NCBI GenBank assembly: GCA_951799425.1
Contig: OX637406.1
Coordinates: 27,894,390-27,958,389 of the forward strand
Direction: 5' to 3'
Origin: Ilex aquifolium
Taxonomy: Eukaryota > Streptophyta > Magnoliopsida > Aquifoliales > Aquifoliaceae
Length of the DNA: 64,000 nt
Every line of letters begins with the position of its first letter. The stretch's first letter is position 1. Both the position numbers and the translations under genes were made by a program. Shown here one piece after another: positions 35,381-46,860 of this stretch. The notes beneath the pieces are model-generated. The model saw nothing but the letters and a program-made list of their open reading frames with translations. It was not told where the DNA came from and made no database searches.

Positions 35381-36291
35381 GTCCTCCACCAGAACGCTGA
35401 GGATGTTCTATTGATGCATGGTACAAAACCTAAATGATCCTTATGAATGGCTTGTCCTTCTGGGTTATTAGGGTTGTTAAATTACTATATATAACTATAT
35501 TGCCAGTCTAACAACCACGGTGTTCCTACCGGTATGGCTAGTCCTCCACCGGAACACTGAGGCTGTTTAACTGGTATATATATATCACAAATGACCTATT
35601 GGGTAATTCAAGTATTCCTCATGAATGGCTTGGCCTTCTGGTTCACTCGAATTAGTCAATTGGCACATCTATAACCAACTAACCTAAGAAGTTGTTGTGT
35701 TATGACTAATACCACCAGCTAACCTAAGAAGTTGTTGAGTTATGGTTTATTATGTACGCACTTATTATCACTAGAAAATTGAATAATTCAAGTATTCCTC
35801 ATGAATGGCTTGACCTTCTGGTTTGCTTGGATTAATCAATTGTCGTGAATATAACCAGCTAACCTAAGAAGTTGCTGTGTTATAACTAATATCACCAGCC
35901 AACCTAAGAAGTTGTTGTGTGATGGTTTATATACATCATACCTACCGGTTGACTTGCTAGTAACATGGAAGTTAATTGTTGTAAGGTAGCATTTCCAGTA
36001 TTTAACTGATATAAAGCATATGGGTCTTTTATATTATTGTCATTAACAAGCTTATATCTACATTTAATTTAAAATAGACTAGTTATCAATCTAAGCTCAC
36101 ATAACAAGCTATCAACTGTTACACTGCTTTAAACAATAACTTTAATGTTCTTTTTATTTTTGTTTTTATTTTAAATTCTAAGTTACTAAAACTCTTCGTG
36201 GGATCAATACTTGGACTTAAAACCGAGAAAATTACATTTTGACCACTTATACTTGGGTGTATAATTAATATAATTCAGATCACAAAAAAGT
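35381..36291 (+). repeat. Athila-O 5' LTR, second part, with internal tandem repeats
   Basis: Continues the LTR after Tek-1. It holds repeated words: ACAACCACGGTGTTCCTACC near 35512 (also near 1068); GAATGGCTTG near 35440, 35625 and 35805; and CTAACCTAAGAAGTTG at several places, some about 175 bp apart (35607-35940). No gene is seen. L1 interrupts it at 36297, and the last bases of the LTR lie just before 38637. Confidence 0.8.
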
Positions 36292-36296
36292 GCGAA

Positions 36297-38628
36297 TGTA
36301 AAACCCGGAAAATTTTGATTTTTTTGTGAATAAGGGCAAAATGGTCATTTGTCATCCTAATGCTTATTTGAAATACTCATGCTCTAGACCTCGGATGAGG
36401 AAACGGAGTTCGCCGTTGGATTCGTATCGCGGAATCTAGTCACCCTGTCAAATTTCGTCGAATTCCGATATAGTCAGATTTTTTGCACGTCGTTCGAGAC
36501 GACTGCGTGGCGAATTTCATTTTAAAGGTCCCCAATAATGGATTTTATAAAATTTCCCTAAAATTAAGTTAAAGTTCAAATAAAATTAATTTGAACTTAA
36601 TCCGAGGTATAATGAATCGTTTCGGGACGAAAAACGGATCCGAGAGTCGAAAATATGCGGTGCGATGTGGACCGCACATTTTTGCCTATAAATATCCTAA
36701 AAAAATCAGCTTTTTGAAGAAATATCAGCTGAAACTTCAGCCTTTTTCAGCCGCCCAAGACCAAAGAAAAGAAAAAAAATTCTTTAACCTTCCCGCTCCG
36801 ATTCCGGGAGTTCCGTCCGTCGGAATTCGTCAGTCCAGAAGTCAAAGTTCATCTACGCGACAAGGGCTACGCGTACATACCAAAAAGAGCTGATTTCACC
36901 GAAGATCCAAAGACGGAATTTTGGGGAAATCAAAGATTTGGACTTAAATCTTGTTCTTGGAGGTTATACCGGTTGTTTTACGCTCCAAGAGGTAGGGTTT
37001 CCTCATACTCGGGTTTATTTCTAACCTAAGGTGTCCATAGGGTTTATATGGGCTGTTTTGGGCATTTCTAACATTTTTCCATTTTGGTTGGTGTTATGGA
37101 AATGGGTAGGATCAATTCTAGTGTGAATTGGTAGTTAGAAATTGCTAGTTTGTGATTTCTAGGATGTTTCAATAATTGGAAATGTAAAAATCATATATTC
37201 TGATTTTTATTTTATTCTTTGAAATGGTATATATTAAGTATTGACTTGATTTGATATATGGAAGTGTTTATGTAATAATCATGTGGGTTTGTGCCTTGTG
37301 AATGAAATGTGATATTAGCATGTATTATGTGATAACATGTTGATGAAGTGTTGATATATTCTCTTGAATATACTGACCTTGTAACGGATTATGGTGATTA
37401 TATACATATGATATAAATTGCCATGGTATACATTGATATGTAGAAATTGTTCATTAGACATGCATTGCAATATGGACATGGAATTGACATCACATTCATG
37501 GGCATGAGTCATGAGTGTGGGTGTGTGTATGCATGGTTAATCAAACACCATTCTTGGTGATTGATGGGTGGGCTCGGGAAAGTTGGGTTGAAAATCCGAC
37601 CGAGTCACATGGTTGCATGAAAGAAAGAAAAACTTGTGTCGGGTATAGCAAGTAGGGCTAGACTCTCCCTCGGGTGCAAAACCCGGTCACGTGGTTCAGA
37701 CACTTCTCGGCGGTGAAATTCCAGAAAAGTGCTGGTGTTTACGGAACTAGTGGTTGAGATACCAAAATCCGTTACCCAACAAGACACTAGATTTTGATTT
37801 ATAAATTACTCATTCAATGAGTAACACCCATCAATGATTTGGTTTTATAATAAAACAACTTTTATTTCAAGCGATCATTTGGTGGATTTTTCATCAATTG
37901 ACGGATTCATTACACATTGGCATTGCATTGTGTTGTGGGAGTCGGTGAGGACTCGGGTTAAAGTTGCATGAGTGAGTTTCATCTCATTTCATAGCATGGC
38001 ATGGTAGTTTCCAATATGGAGTTGCATATTCTTACTTGGAATGTTGATGTGAATACGAAATGTTGAATGTGAACATTGCATGTGCACGTAGGTGGAGAGT
38101 AGCCTCTGTAGGAAATTACTCTACTGGGCGTTGCTCACCCTATACGGGAAAACATTTCAGGTGGAGGAAATACATCGGCGGATAGCTCCAATTTGGACCC
38201 ACATGTTTGAAGAAAGCCGAATGTGGCTTTATTTTGCGTTAATGTAAAACACTTGTGACAACTATGTTTTTTGGACATGTATATGTAAAAGAATTGTAAT
38301 AGAACTGTTATGGACTATTTTTGATACAACATTGCATGTTTTGATAATGGTATGGATAGTTGGACCCGGTGTGGCCAATGTTTACTTATAAATGGACCCG
38401 GGGCGGTCATTGCTTTATATTGGGCCTCGGATGGGTCATTTGAATATATATTGCACATGTTGAGTTTTGGGTAGAGCTCCCCGTACAAAGGAGACTCTGC
38501 CCGATTTTTGTTCAATTATGGACCCCGATAAATGGGGTATAACGGAGCGATATCGAGTTACTCGGTATCCACGAGTATTCCGCAGGTTGATGGGTAATCA
38601 ACGGACCCCCGGATTTTGGGGTGTCACA
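36297..38628 (+). mobile_element. Solo LTR L1 (2,332 bp)
   Basis: Starts TGTAAAACCCGG and ends GGGGTGTCACA, with target duplication GCGAA (36292-36296, 38629-38633). No internal region. A TATA box CTATAAATATCC near 36679 gives + orientation. Same family as L7 over most of its length. Its 3' part (about 38361-38530) shares a segment with L3, L4 and L5. The short frame at 36591-36893 spans the TATA region and is not taken as a gene. Confidence 0.92.
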
Positions 38629-38642
38629 GCGAATCAAGTTTT

Positions 38643-38660
38643 TGGCGCTGTTGCCGGGGA
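38643..38660 (+). promoter_or_regulatory. Athila-O primer binding site, tRNA-Asp
   Basis: TGGCGCTGTTGCCGGGGA, one base from the perfect tRNA-Asp complement seen in Athila-D. It lies six bases after the LTR end at about 38636. Confidence 0.9.
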
Positions 38661-38770
38661 GTTACGGTAATTTGAAAAAAGAAAAAAAGAAAAAAAATAT
38701 AACAAAAATAAAAAATAAATATTTGTTTATTTTGTATGTTTATAGTTTGTTTGTTTGTTTTTAATAGTCT

Positions 38771-40162
38771 ATGTCTGTTCATTCATCAGTAGGTTCGGTA
38801 AATCAATCAACTCCTTCGTCTTCATCATCTTCATCCTCACAATCTACACAAGAATCATTTGAATTAAGTATGGCTCAAAACGTACCTAGGGAGGAAGAAG
38901 CTAGAGAACAAGAAGTAGTCCAAAATGTCCGACCGTTAAAAGAATATTTACATCCTACAAGAACAAATGTCCCGTCATGTTTTGCTTTTCCAACAGACAC
39001 TTCAAATATTAATATTAAACCAGAAACAATACAGTTACTACCACAATTCCATGGTTTAGAAACTGAAAATCCATATGTTCATATATAGGAATTTGAATAA
39101 GTCTGTGGAACTTTGCAAGATAATTCTGAAATTGTGAGATTAAAGCTTTTTCCTTTCTCATTGAAAGATAAAGCTAAACTATGGTTTAACTCTTTAAGAG
39201 CAAATTCTATCACAAATTGACAAGCTTTACAAACTGAGTTCTTTAAAAAAAAAATTCATGTGCATCGTACCAATGCATTAAGACGTCAAATAATGAATTT
39301 TGCTGTAAAAGAAAAAGAAATTTTTTATCAATGCTGGGAAAGATTTAAGGATCTTCTCCAAGCTTGTCCACATCATGCATTTGAAAACTTGACTTTTGTC
39401 GGTTTCTTTTATGATGCATTTCCATCTGCAATGCGACAATTTGTTAAAATGATGGCTCAAGGAGAATTTATGAATAAAAACTTTGAAGAAGCATTTCAAT
39501 TTTTTGATACTATTTCAGAAAGTTCCCAGATGTAGGACTCGACTTTTTCAAATATTGTGGAAAATAAGCCATCTACATCTGAAAGATAAAAATATATTTT
39601 GAAAGACGATGATGATTTAAAAGCTAAAATGGCTAATCTATCTCAAAAATTAGAAGCCCTGGAAATGACAAAAGTTAAGCAAGTAGCTGTTGTTTCTTCT
39701 AATGATCAAGTATGTGAAATTTGTGCGTTGTCAGGACATCTTGCTGGGGAATGTCCAACTATACCTGCTTTTAAAGAAGTCTTAATTGAACAATCAAATG
39801 TTGTTCCAACTTATACTAAACCATATTCAAATCCATATTCTAAGACTTATAATCCAGAATGGAGAAATCAACCAAATTTTAGTTGGAGAAATACACAACC
39901 TACAAATCAAACACAAGGTCCACAACAGCTACAAAATCAACAACAATATCAACCGTATCAACCTCCTCAGAAAAGAACTCTGGAAGATAATATGAATCAA
40001 TTCATTCAAAGTCAAATGAATTTTAATACTCAAACAACTCAAGCTTTTAATGATTTTAAAGCTCAAACTTCTCAGAGTATTGAAGATATTAAGAGTCATC
40101 TAGCTAAGTTGACTCAATCTTTAAGCACGTCAGAAAAAAGGAAAGTTTCCATCTCAACCTAA
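38771..40162 (+). pseudogene. Athila-O gag region
   Basis: Encodes LPQFHGLETENPYVHI, YQCWERFKDLLQACPHHAF and the zinc knuckle CEICALSGHLAGEC, matching the Athila-D gag and knuckle order. A Gln/Asn/Pro-rich linker follows. The region is broken, with several breaks. The leader (38661-38770) is A-rich and without features. Confidence 0.88.
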
Positions 40163-43100
40163 ACCTCCACAAAGTCAGAGTCAACCTAATTCTGTATCAT
40201 TTGAAGCCTCACCAAGTCAAGTATAAGCAATAACAACACTAAGAAGTGGTAAGGTAATTGATAAAACTATTAAACCTAAGATTCCAAAGAAAATACGTAA
40301 GGCAATTCCTGTAAACGAACCACTTGAACTTGAACATTTAGTCAAAAAGCAAGAAGAAGTACAAAGTGAAAAAGATCCTCCATGTCCTATTCCTTTACCT
40401 TTTCCTCAAAGGGTCAAGAAACTTTCATCTGAAAAAGATCAATCTGATATTCTCAAGTTATTTAAACAAGTAAAGATTAATATTCCTTTGTTGGATGCAA
40501 TAAAACGAGTTCCTGTTTATGCTAAATTTTTAAAAGATCCTTGCACCACAAAAAGAAGAACTAATGTACCAAAGAAAGCATTTTTAACTGAACAAGTTAA
40601 TACTATAATACAACATGATATGCTTCTTAAGTACAAAGATCCGGGTAGTCCTACAGTCACATGCTTCATTGAAAATTTTCGAATTAAACGAGCCCTACTA
40701 GATCTTGGATCCAGTTGTAATTTAATGTCATACTCAGTATATACACAATTAGGATTAAGTGAGCTAAAACCTTCCAGTATTAAATTACAATTAGCAGACC
40801 GATCAGTAAAAACTCCACGAGGAGTTGTGGAAGATGTTATTGTCCAAGTTGATCAATTATATTTTCCAACATATTTTATTGTTATAGACACAGAGTCATG
40901 TTGTCAGGCATGTGCATCTGAATACATACCTCTGATTTTGGGTCGACTGTTCCTAGCTACATCAAATGCATTGATAAATTATAGGAATGAAGTCATGAAA
41001 CTTTCATTCGAAAATATGACTTTGGAATTAAATATTTTTAAAAGTGCAAAACGGCCTAGAGAAGAAGAAGAAGAAGAAATACAAGAATTAAATTATGTGG
41101 AGACATTAACTCAAAGATTTTTTGAAAAGAACTTTCTGGAAAAGAAATTATTTGCATTAGAATCAATATCTGATACTGAATCTGAAACTGATTCTGAAAT
41201 TACATCTACAAAAGATGTACAATGTGAAGAATTGTCCCCAACAATTGTGGAATCTAATGTCAAAGTTTTTAAGCCAGAATTAAAACCTCTTCCAACCAAT
41301 TTAAAATATGTTTTTCTAGGAGAAAATGAAATCTATCCAGTAATAATATCATCAAAATTATCTGAAATTCAGGAAAAAGAACTGACAAAAGTCTTGAAAA
41401 ATCACCAAACTGTTATTGGATAGACAATAGCAGATATAAAAGGTATAAGTCCACTTCTATGTACTCATTGTATTTATTTAGAAGAAAATGTTGAACCATC
41501 TCGTCAAATGCAAAGAAGACTAAATCCACATTTGAAAGAGGTAGTTCGCAAAAAAGTACTTAAACTACTAGATGCTAATATTATTTATCCTATATCTGAT
41601 AGTAAATGGGTCAGTCCTACACAAGTAGTTCCAAAGAAATCTGGTGTTACAGTAATAAAAAATCAAGAAAATGAATTAGTCCCAATGCGTACAGTCACAG
41701 GTTGGCGTGTATGTATTGATTATAGAAAGCTAAATTCTCTCACCAGAAAGAATCACTTTTCGTTACCATTCCTAGATCAAGTACTTGAAAGAATAGCTGG
41801 TCATTTATATTATTGTTTTCTAGATGGATATTTTGGTTATAATCAGATTGAAATTGCAATAGATGATCAATAAAAAACTACATTTACATGTCCATTTGGA
41901 ACATTTGCTTATAAAAGAATGTCTTTTGGGTTATGTAATGCTCCAGCTACTTTTCAGCGTTGCATGTTAAGTATATTCAGTGATATGGTAGAACGACACC
42001 TAGAAGTTTTTATGGACGACTTTTCAGTATATGGTGATTCATTTCACTTATGTTTAGAAAATCTTGAAAGAGTACTGATTAGATGTGAAGAAACAAACCT
42101 TGTCTTAAATTGAGAAAAATGTCATTTCATGGTTACACAACGTATTGTTTTAGGTCAGGATATAATATTTGAATGGAATGATGCATGCCAATTAGCATTT
42201 GATAAATTAAAAAACATGCTTATTTCCACACCTATCATGCAACCTCCTGACTGGTCCTTACCTTTTGAATTGATGTGTGATGCAAGTGATTATGCAATAG
42301 CAGTTGTATTAGGTCAAAGAAAAGATAAAAAATCATATGTTATTTACTGTGCAAACAAAACTCTAAATGATGTACAAATGAACTATTCAACCACAGAAAA
42401 AGAATTACTTGTTGTTGTATTCGCATTAGATAAATTTCGATCATACTTGGTTGGATCGTCGATTGTTGTATTTACAGATCATGCAGCTTAAAATACTTAC
42501 TTACTAAGAAAGATGTGAAGCCACGTCTCCTGCGTTGGATTTTGTTACTTCAAGAATTTGATCTTATAATTAAAGATAAGAAGGGAGTAGAAAATGTGGT
42601 AGCAGATCACTTGTCAAGGTTAAATTATGATATAAAGGAAGAACCAACTCTAATTAGAGAAACCTTTCCAGGTGAACAACTATTTGCAATAACCGAAGTA
42701 CCATGGTATGCAGATATAGCCAATTATTTAGCTACTTGTACTATTCCTTCTAATTATACCTGGACTGATAAAAAAAAGTTCCTAAGTGAGGTACGTAATT
42801 TTTTCTGGGAAGATCCTTATGTGTTTAAATACTGTAAAGACCAAATAATAAGGCGTTGTGTACCTAACCAGGAAATCAGTCAGGTAATTCAGTTTTGGCA
42901 TTTTGAAGCTTGCGGAGGTCATTTTGCTTCAAAGAAAATCGCTGCTAAAATTTTGCAGCGTGGATTTTATTGGCCAACTCTTTTTAAAGATGTCCATATC
43001 TTTTGTTTAAATTGTGACAGATGTCAAAGAATGGGGAATATTTCAAAAAGAAATATGATGCCTTTAAACCCTATTTTAATTATTGAAATTTTTGACTGTT

Positions 43101-43391
43101 GGGGCATCGATTTTATGGGACCATTTCCCCCATCCTTTGGATATCTGTATATTTTGGTTGCAATCGACTATGTTTCTAAATGGGTAGAGACAATTCCATG
43201 TAGAAATAATGATCACAGAACGGTGATCAAGTTTTTAAAAGAAAATATTTTATCCAGATTTGGGATTCCTCGAACAATCATCAGTGATGGTGAATTACAT
43301 TTTTGTAATAAAGTTTTTGAAAACCTGATGAAAAAATTTCTCATAAAATATCCACTCCGTATCATCCTTAGACAAGTGGACAAGCTGAATT

Positions 43392-45217
43392 TGTAAACCC
43401 CCACATGTATTAGAACTTGTACCAACTATGTTTGATATACAAATGTATGTTATATAAGTTTGGGTTGGTTTTGGAAGGGTTTGGAATGGATTGGAAATGA
43501 AAAACAGGTGAAAAAGGCAAATCCGGACAAACCGTACCGGTACAACGTACCGGTACCCCGATGTCCTGAGAGCAAACCGTACCGGTATTGTCGGTAAAAA
43601 TCAAAAATTTTAAAACTGTAAAATTCGGGGTTGGGCTGAGTTTAAAACACTTTTTCATCCTATTTTCTTCTATTCTTTCACTCCACTCTCACCCCAAACC
43701 TCTTAGAACCCTAGGGGAAGATAAAAGGAAAAAGAAAAGGGAGGAAGGAAGTCTCTAGAGCTTGGGTTCTTGCTTGGGAGTCTTGATTTAAGGTTGGGGT
43801 TTCTTCCTATTCTCTTACATTAAGGCTAGGGCTTATATATATGTATTCTTTTGACTCTAAATTCTATATGTATGCTATGAAATCCTTGATTCTTGATATT
43901 CTTGTAAATATTACCATGTTTTGGACAATGCTATGGTGGAATAGCTATTAAATCTCTTTTCTTGACTTAAAACCCTAGTTTTCAAGAGAAATAGATTTTT
44001 CTCTTGATTCCTCCTTTGTCCTTGATTTCAAAACTTTAGTACTTTGTATTGAATAACAAAATGGTATTGTGAATGATTTCTTGTATATTTTCTTAAATGG
44101 TTCTATGGTAATACTCCATATGAAATTTGGGGATTTTTGGATTTGTTCGTGACTTGAGGAAATTGGTTGGGTATTGTATCTCTTGTGGATGTTCAGATGA
44201 CCATGGGTGGCCGTTGACCGGGTATCGTAGAGTGGGTAGATGCGTTTCTTACTCCGTGCGGGTTTGAATTTTTCCTACCACTCGTAGTGGGGTTGGTGCC
44301 TTGTGAGGACCAAACCACTATTCGCTCACGGGTACCGAGGATGAGGGTTAGTATACTATTCTTGGGTTGGATTCATCACTGCCAATGTGTTGGTATACGT
44401 CATTCCTAAAGTTGTATATCCTTGAGAGGATTAGGTGTGTGTGTGTGGGCCAAGATATTCTCGATGTGTTTATTCATGCGATATCATACATCATCCCTGA
44501 GATACAAGTTGTGGTTTGAAATACATTGTGAGCCATGGTTTATTGTGCCAATGGTTGGCTATGGTTTATGGGGCCAATGGTTGGCTATGGTTTATAGTGA
44601 TTTTTTTGAAATTGTTCATTTTGGAAATTGGTTTTACTTCTTCATTTACTTCATTGATATTGCTTAAACTTGAGATCGGATAAACTGTCACGGTTTTCTT
44701 TCAAGAGTTATATACGATATTTGTGAAATGAGACCGACTTGTTTTATATGTTTTCTAAATATTGTTCGAGTTTGGGAGGATTTTCCTACAGAGCTTAGTG
44801 CTCACTCCCCCCCTACAAAACAATATCTTTTTCAGATTATGGCCTAGAGGAGAAGCTTGGAGTTGATGAGCCGGTACATTGGGAAGCTCCCATAGATGGG
44901 AACGTGAATCCAGAGGTGGACGTTTAGAGCTATATTCTCTTATGTCCTAGACTAGGAAGTTCTTTTTGAGTAAATGCGAAGTCTAATGTCTTTGTTATTC
45001 CGCTGCAAGATAATAGTTGATTTTTGGGTGTAATAGCCATGAATAGTATATTCTTTTGAATGTAATGGTCATGGTTTGACCTATTCTTTTGGCTGACGTT
45101 GTAGACATTATGGATGATAAATGAAAGTTTCTTTGTTTATGAATTTTATTAGTTGCTCTCATGATGTGAATGGTTTTAGATAGTAATGCCGTCCAAGGTG
45201 GATTTTGGGGCGTTACA
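43392..45217 (+). mobile_element. Solo LTR L2 (1,826 bp), chromovirus type
   Basis: Starts TGTAAACCCCC and ends GGGGCGTTACA, the sense orientation of the Tek LTR group. The target duplication is GAATT (43387-43391) against AAATT (45218-45222), one mismatch. It carries a TACCGGTA array (43531-43588) about 140 bp from its start. No internal region. Confidence 0.88.
43531..43588. repeat. TACCGGTA palindrome array in L2
   Basis: Three ACCGTACCGGTA-type words, two of them preceded by CAAACCG as in L6. Confidence 0.88.
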
Positions 45218-45984
45218 AAATTAGCTAATAGGGAGATAAAATATATTTTAGAGAAAACAGTAAATCCAGATCGTAAGGATTGGTCTTTAAGATTAACTGA
45301 TGCACTTTGGGCTTACCGTACCGCGTATAAGACTATTCTAGGAATGTCTCCTTATCGGTTAGTTTATGGTAAACCATGTCATTTGCCTGTAGAATTAGAA
45401 CATAAAGCATATTGGACAATCAAAATGATGAATCTTGATATAGATGAAGCTGGAATATCACGTAAATTGCAAATAAATGAATTAGAGGAGTTAAGAAATG
45501 AAGCCTATGAAAACGCAAAGAATGTTAAATCAAGAACAAAAGTTTTTCATGATAAAAATATAATGAGAAAATTTTTTGAACCATCTCAAAAATTTCTACT
45601 GTACAATGCAAAACTTCATTTATTCCCTGGAAAATTAAGATCTAGATGGACAGGACCTTATATAGTTAAGCAAGTTTTTGACTATAGGGCAATTGAAATT
45701 GAAAATCCATTAACTGGAAATGTTTTCAAAGTAAACAGGCAAAGGCTTAAACCCTATTATAATGGATTTACTGAAAATGTAACTTCTGTACAACTTTTTG
45801 ATCTAGTCTATGTGTGTTAATTGTTATTTGATTATAAATAATATAACTAATTACTTGTAATTTGTTTGACAGATTAAATCTTCTGAGTGAAAGCCAGATA
45901 TCTTAATCACTGAAAGACAACAAATTACTGGTTTTTATCAATGCTGTTTATTTTTGTTTTTACATTACAGATAGAATTTAATTT

Positions 45985-45997
45985 AAGTTGGGGAGGT
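45985..45997 (+). promoter_or_regulatory. Athila-O internal polypurine tract after pol
   Basis: AAGTTGGGGAGGT about 165 bp after the pol stop, preceded by TTTA as is the LTR-adjacent tract at 62371. Same relative position as in Athila-D. Confidence 0.6.
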
Positions 45998-46213
45998 ATG
46001 AATGTGAATTTACTTTTTGTTTTAGCATAGTAATTTTGATTTAAAAATTTTGTTCGTCTTTATAACTGGCAGACGTTAAAGAACCGGATAGTGAGTCAAT
46101 TTTCAATAATTTTTGAGTCATTTTTTATTTTTTTTCTTAAAAATTAAAAAATGGACGAAAAATTATTTTAGTTAAGTTTAATTTTACTACGTCACTTTCC
46201 AAAAGATATACAT

Positions 46214-46555
46214 ATGTTGATCATGCAAAAAAGTAGGTATGTTAGAAATTTAGAAATATTCGAAAGTCAGGCAAGACCCCTGCGTGGAAAAAGTACATAT
46301 GCTAAACACCGACGAGCAAATCGTCTCTGTGCTTGTGTAAGATGTGGTCGTACAGAACATTTGAGACAATATAATCAGTGTGTGGAACTAATTTCAGGTC
46401 GAGCGTCAGATCGTTTACGGTGGATTAGGTATGGGCAGAGTAAGGATTATCCTGAGGCGCCATCCTATTCTACCACAATGTTAATAAGATACGTGAGAAG
46501 TGAAGTTAACCGTGTCACTGGTGTTATTGATCCAGATAGTTCTGATACTGAGTAA
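46214..46555 (+). CDS. Small Cys/Arg-rich frame of unknown function (113 aa)
   Basis: Not recognised. The frame holds LCACVRCGRTEHLRQYNQC, a Cys/His cluster that could bind metal but fits no knuckle spacing that I know. It lies between pol and ORF3 of Athila-O, and I see no counterpart at the same place in Athila-D. It stays open while neighbouring parts of the element are broken, which may be chance at this length. Could be a spurious frame. Confidence 0.3.
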   Translation: MLIMQKSRYVRNLEIFESQARPLRGKSTYAKHRRANRLCACVRCGRTEHLRQYNQCVELISGRASDRLRWIRYGQSKDYPEAPSYSTTMLIRYVRSEVNRVTGVIDPDSSDTE

Positions 46556-46860
46556 ATATGATCAACAAGATGTAGAATTTTGGAAATAACTGTACATAGT
46601 TGTAAATAAATGTAAATAACTATAGAATAAGTAAAGAAATCAATAAATAATAAATAACAAATAAAAAAATAATAAAACCAATTCTTTGACAAGAAAAAGA
46701 GTAGTTAGTAAAGCTTTGTAGAATATATAAAATAGCGTTTAATTTTGTAATCTGCAGGAATTTATAGGAAAAAGAGAAAAATGCAGAAAATAAGAGAAAC
46801 AGTTTGCAGTTGCAAACCAAAAACCAGTCAGATAGTAGCATCCGGACATTAGTGCCCATA

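Larger units (their letters stand above)
40200..45820 (+). pseudogene. Athila-O pol region, interrupted by solo LTR L2
   Basis: Retropepsin-like motif LLDLGSSCNLMSYS, RT with [12 protein letters not shown] and FMDDFSVYGDS, RNase H with CDASDYAIAVVLGQ, integrase finger (HFEACGGHF to CDRCQR) and core motifs GIDFMGPFP and ISDGELHF. The end of the integrase lies after L2 (45223-45820). Clearly homologous to the Athila-D polyprotein but much diverged. The region is broken, with several breaks besides the L2 insertion. Confidence 0.9.
45821..46860 (+). other. Athila-O spacer after pol
   Basis: Holds an internal polypurine tract (45985-45997), a small Cys/Arg-rich frame (46214-46555) and a TATA-like word TATATAAAA near 46724-46732. 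That word would lie about 220 bp before ORF3 without L3. Nothing else is recognised. Confidence 0.6.
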
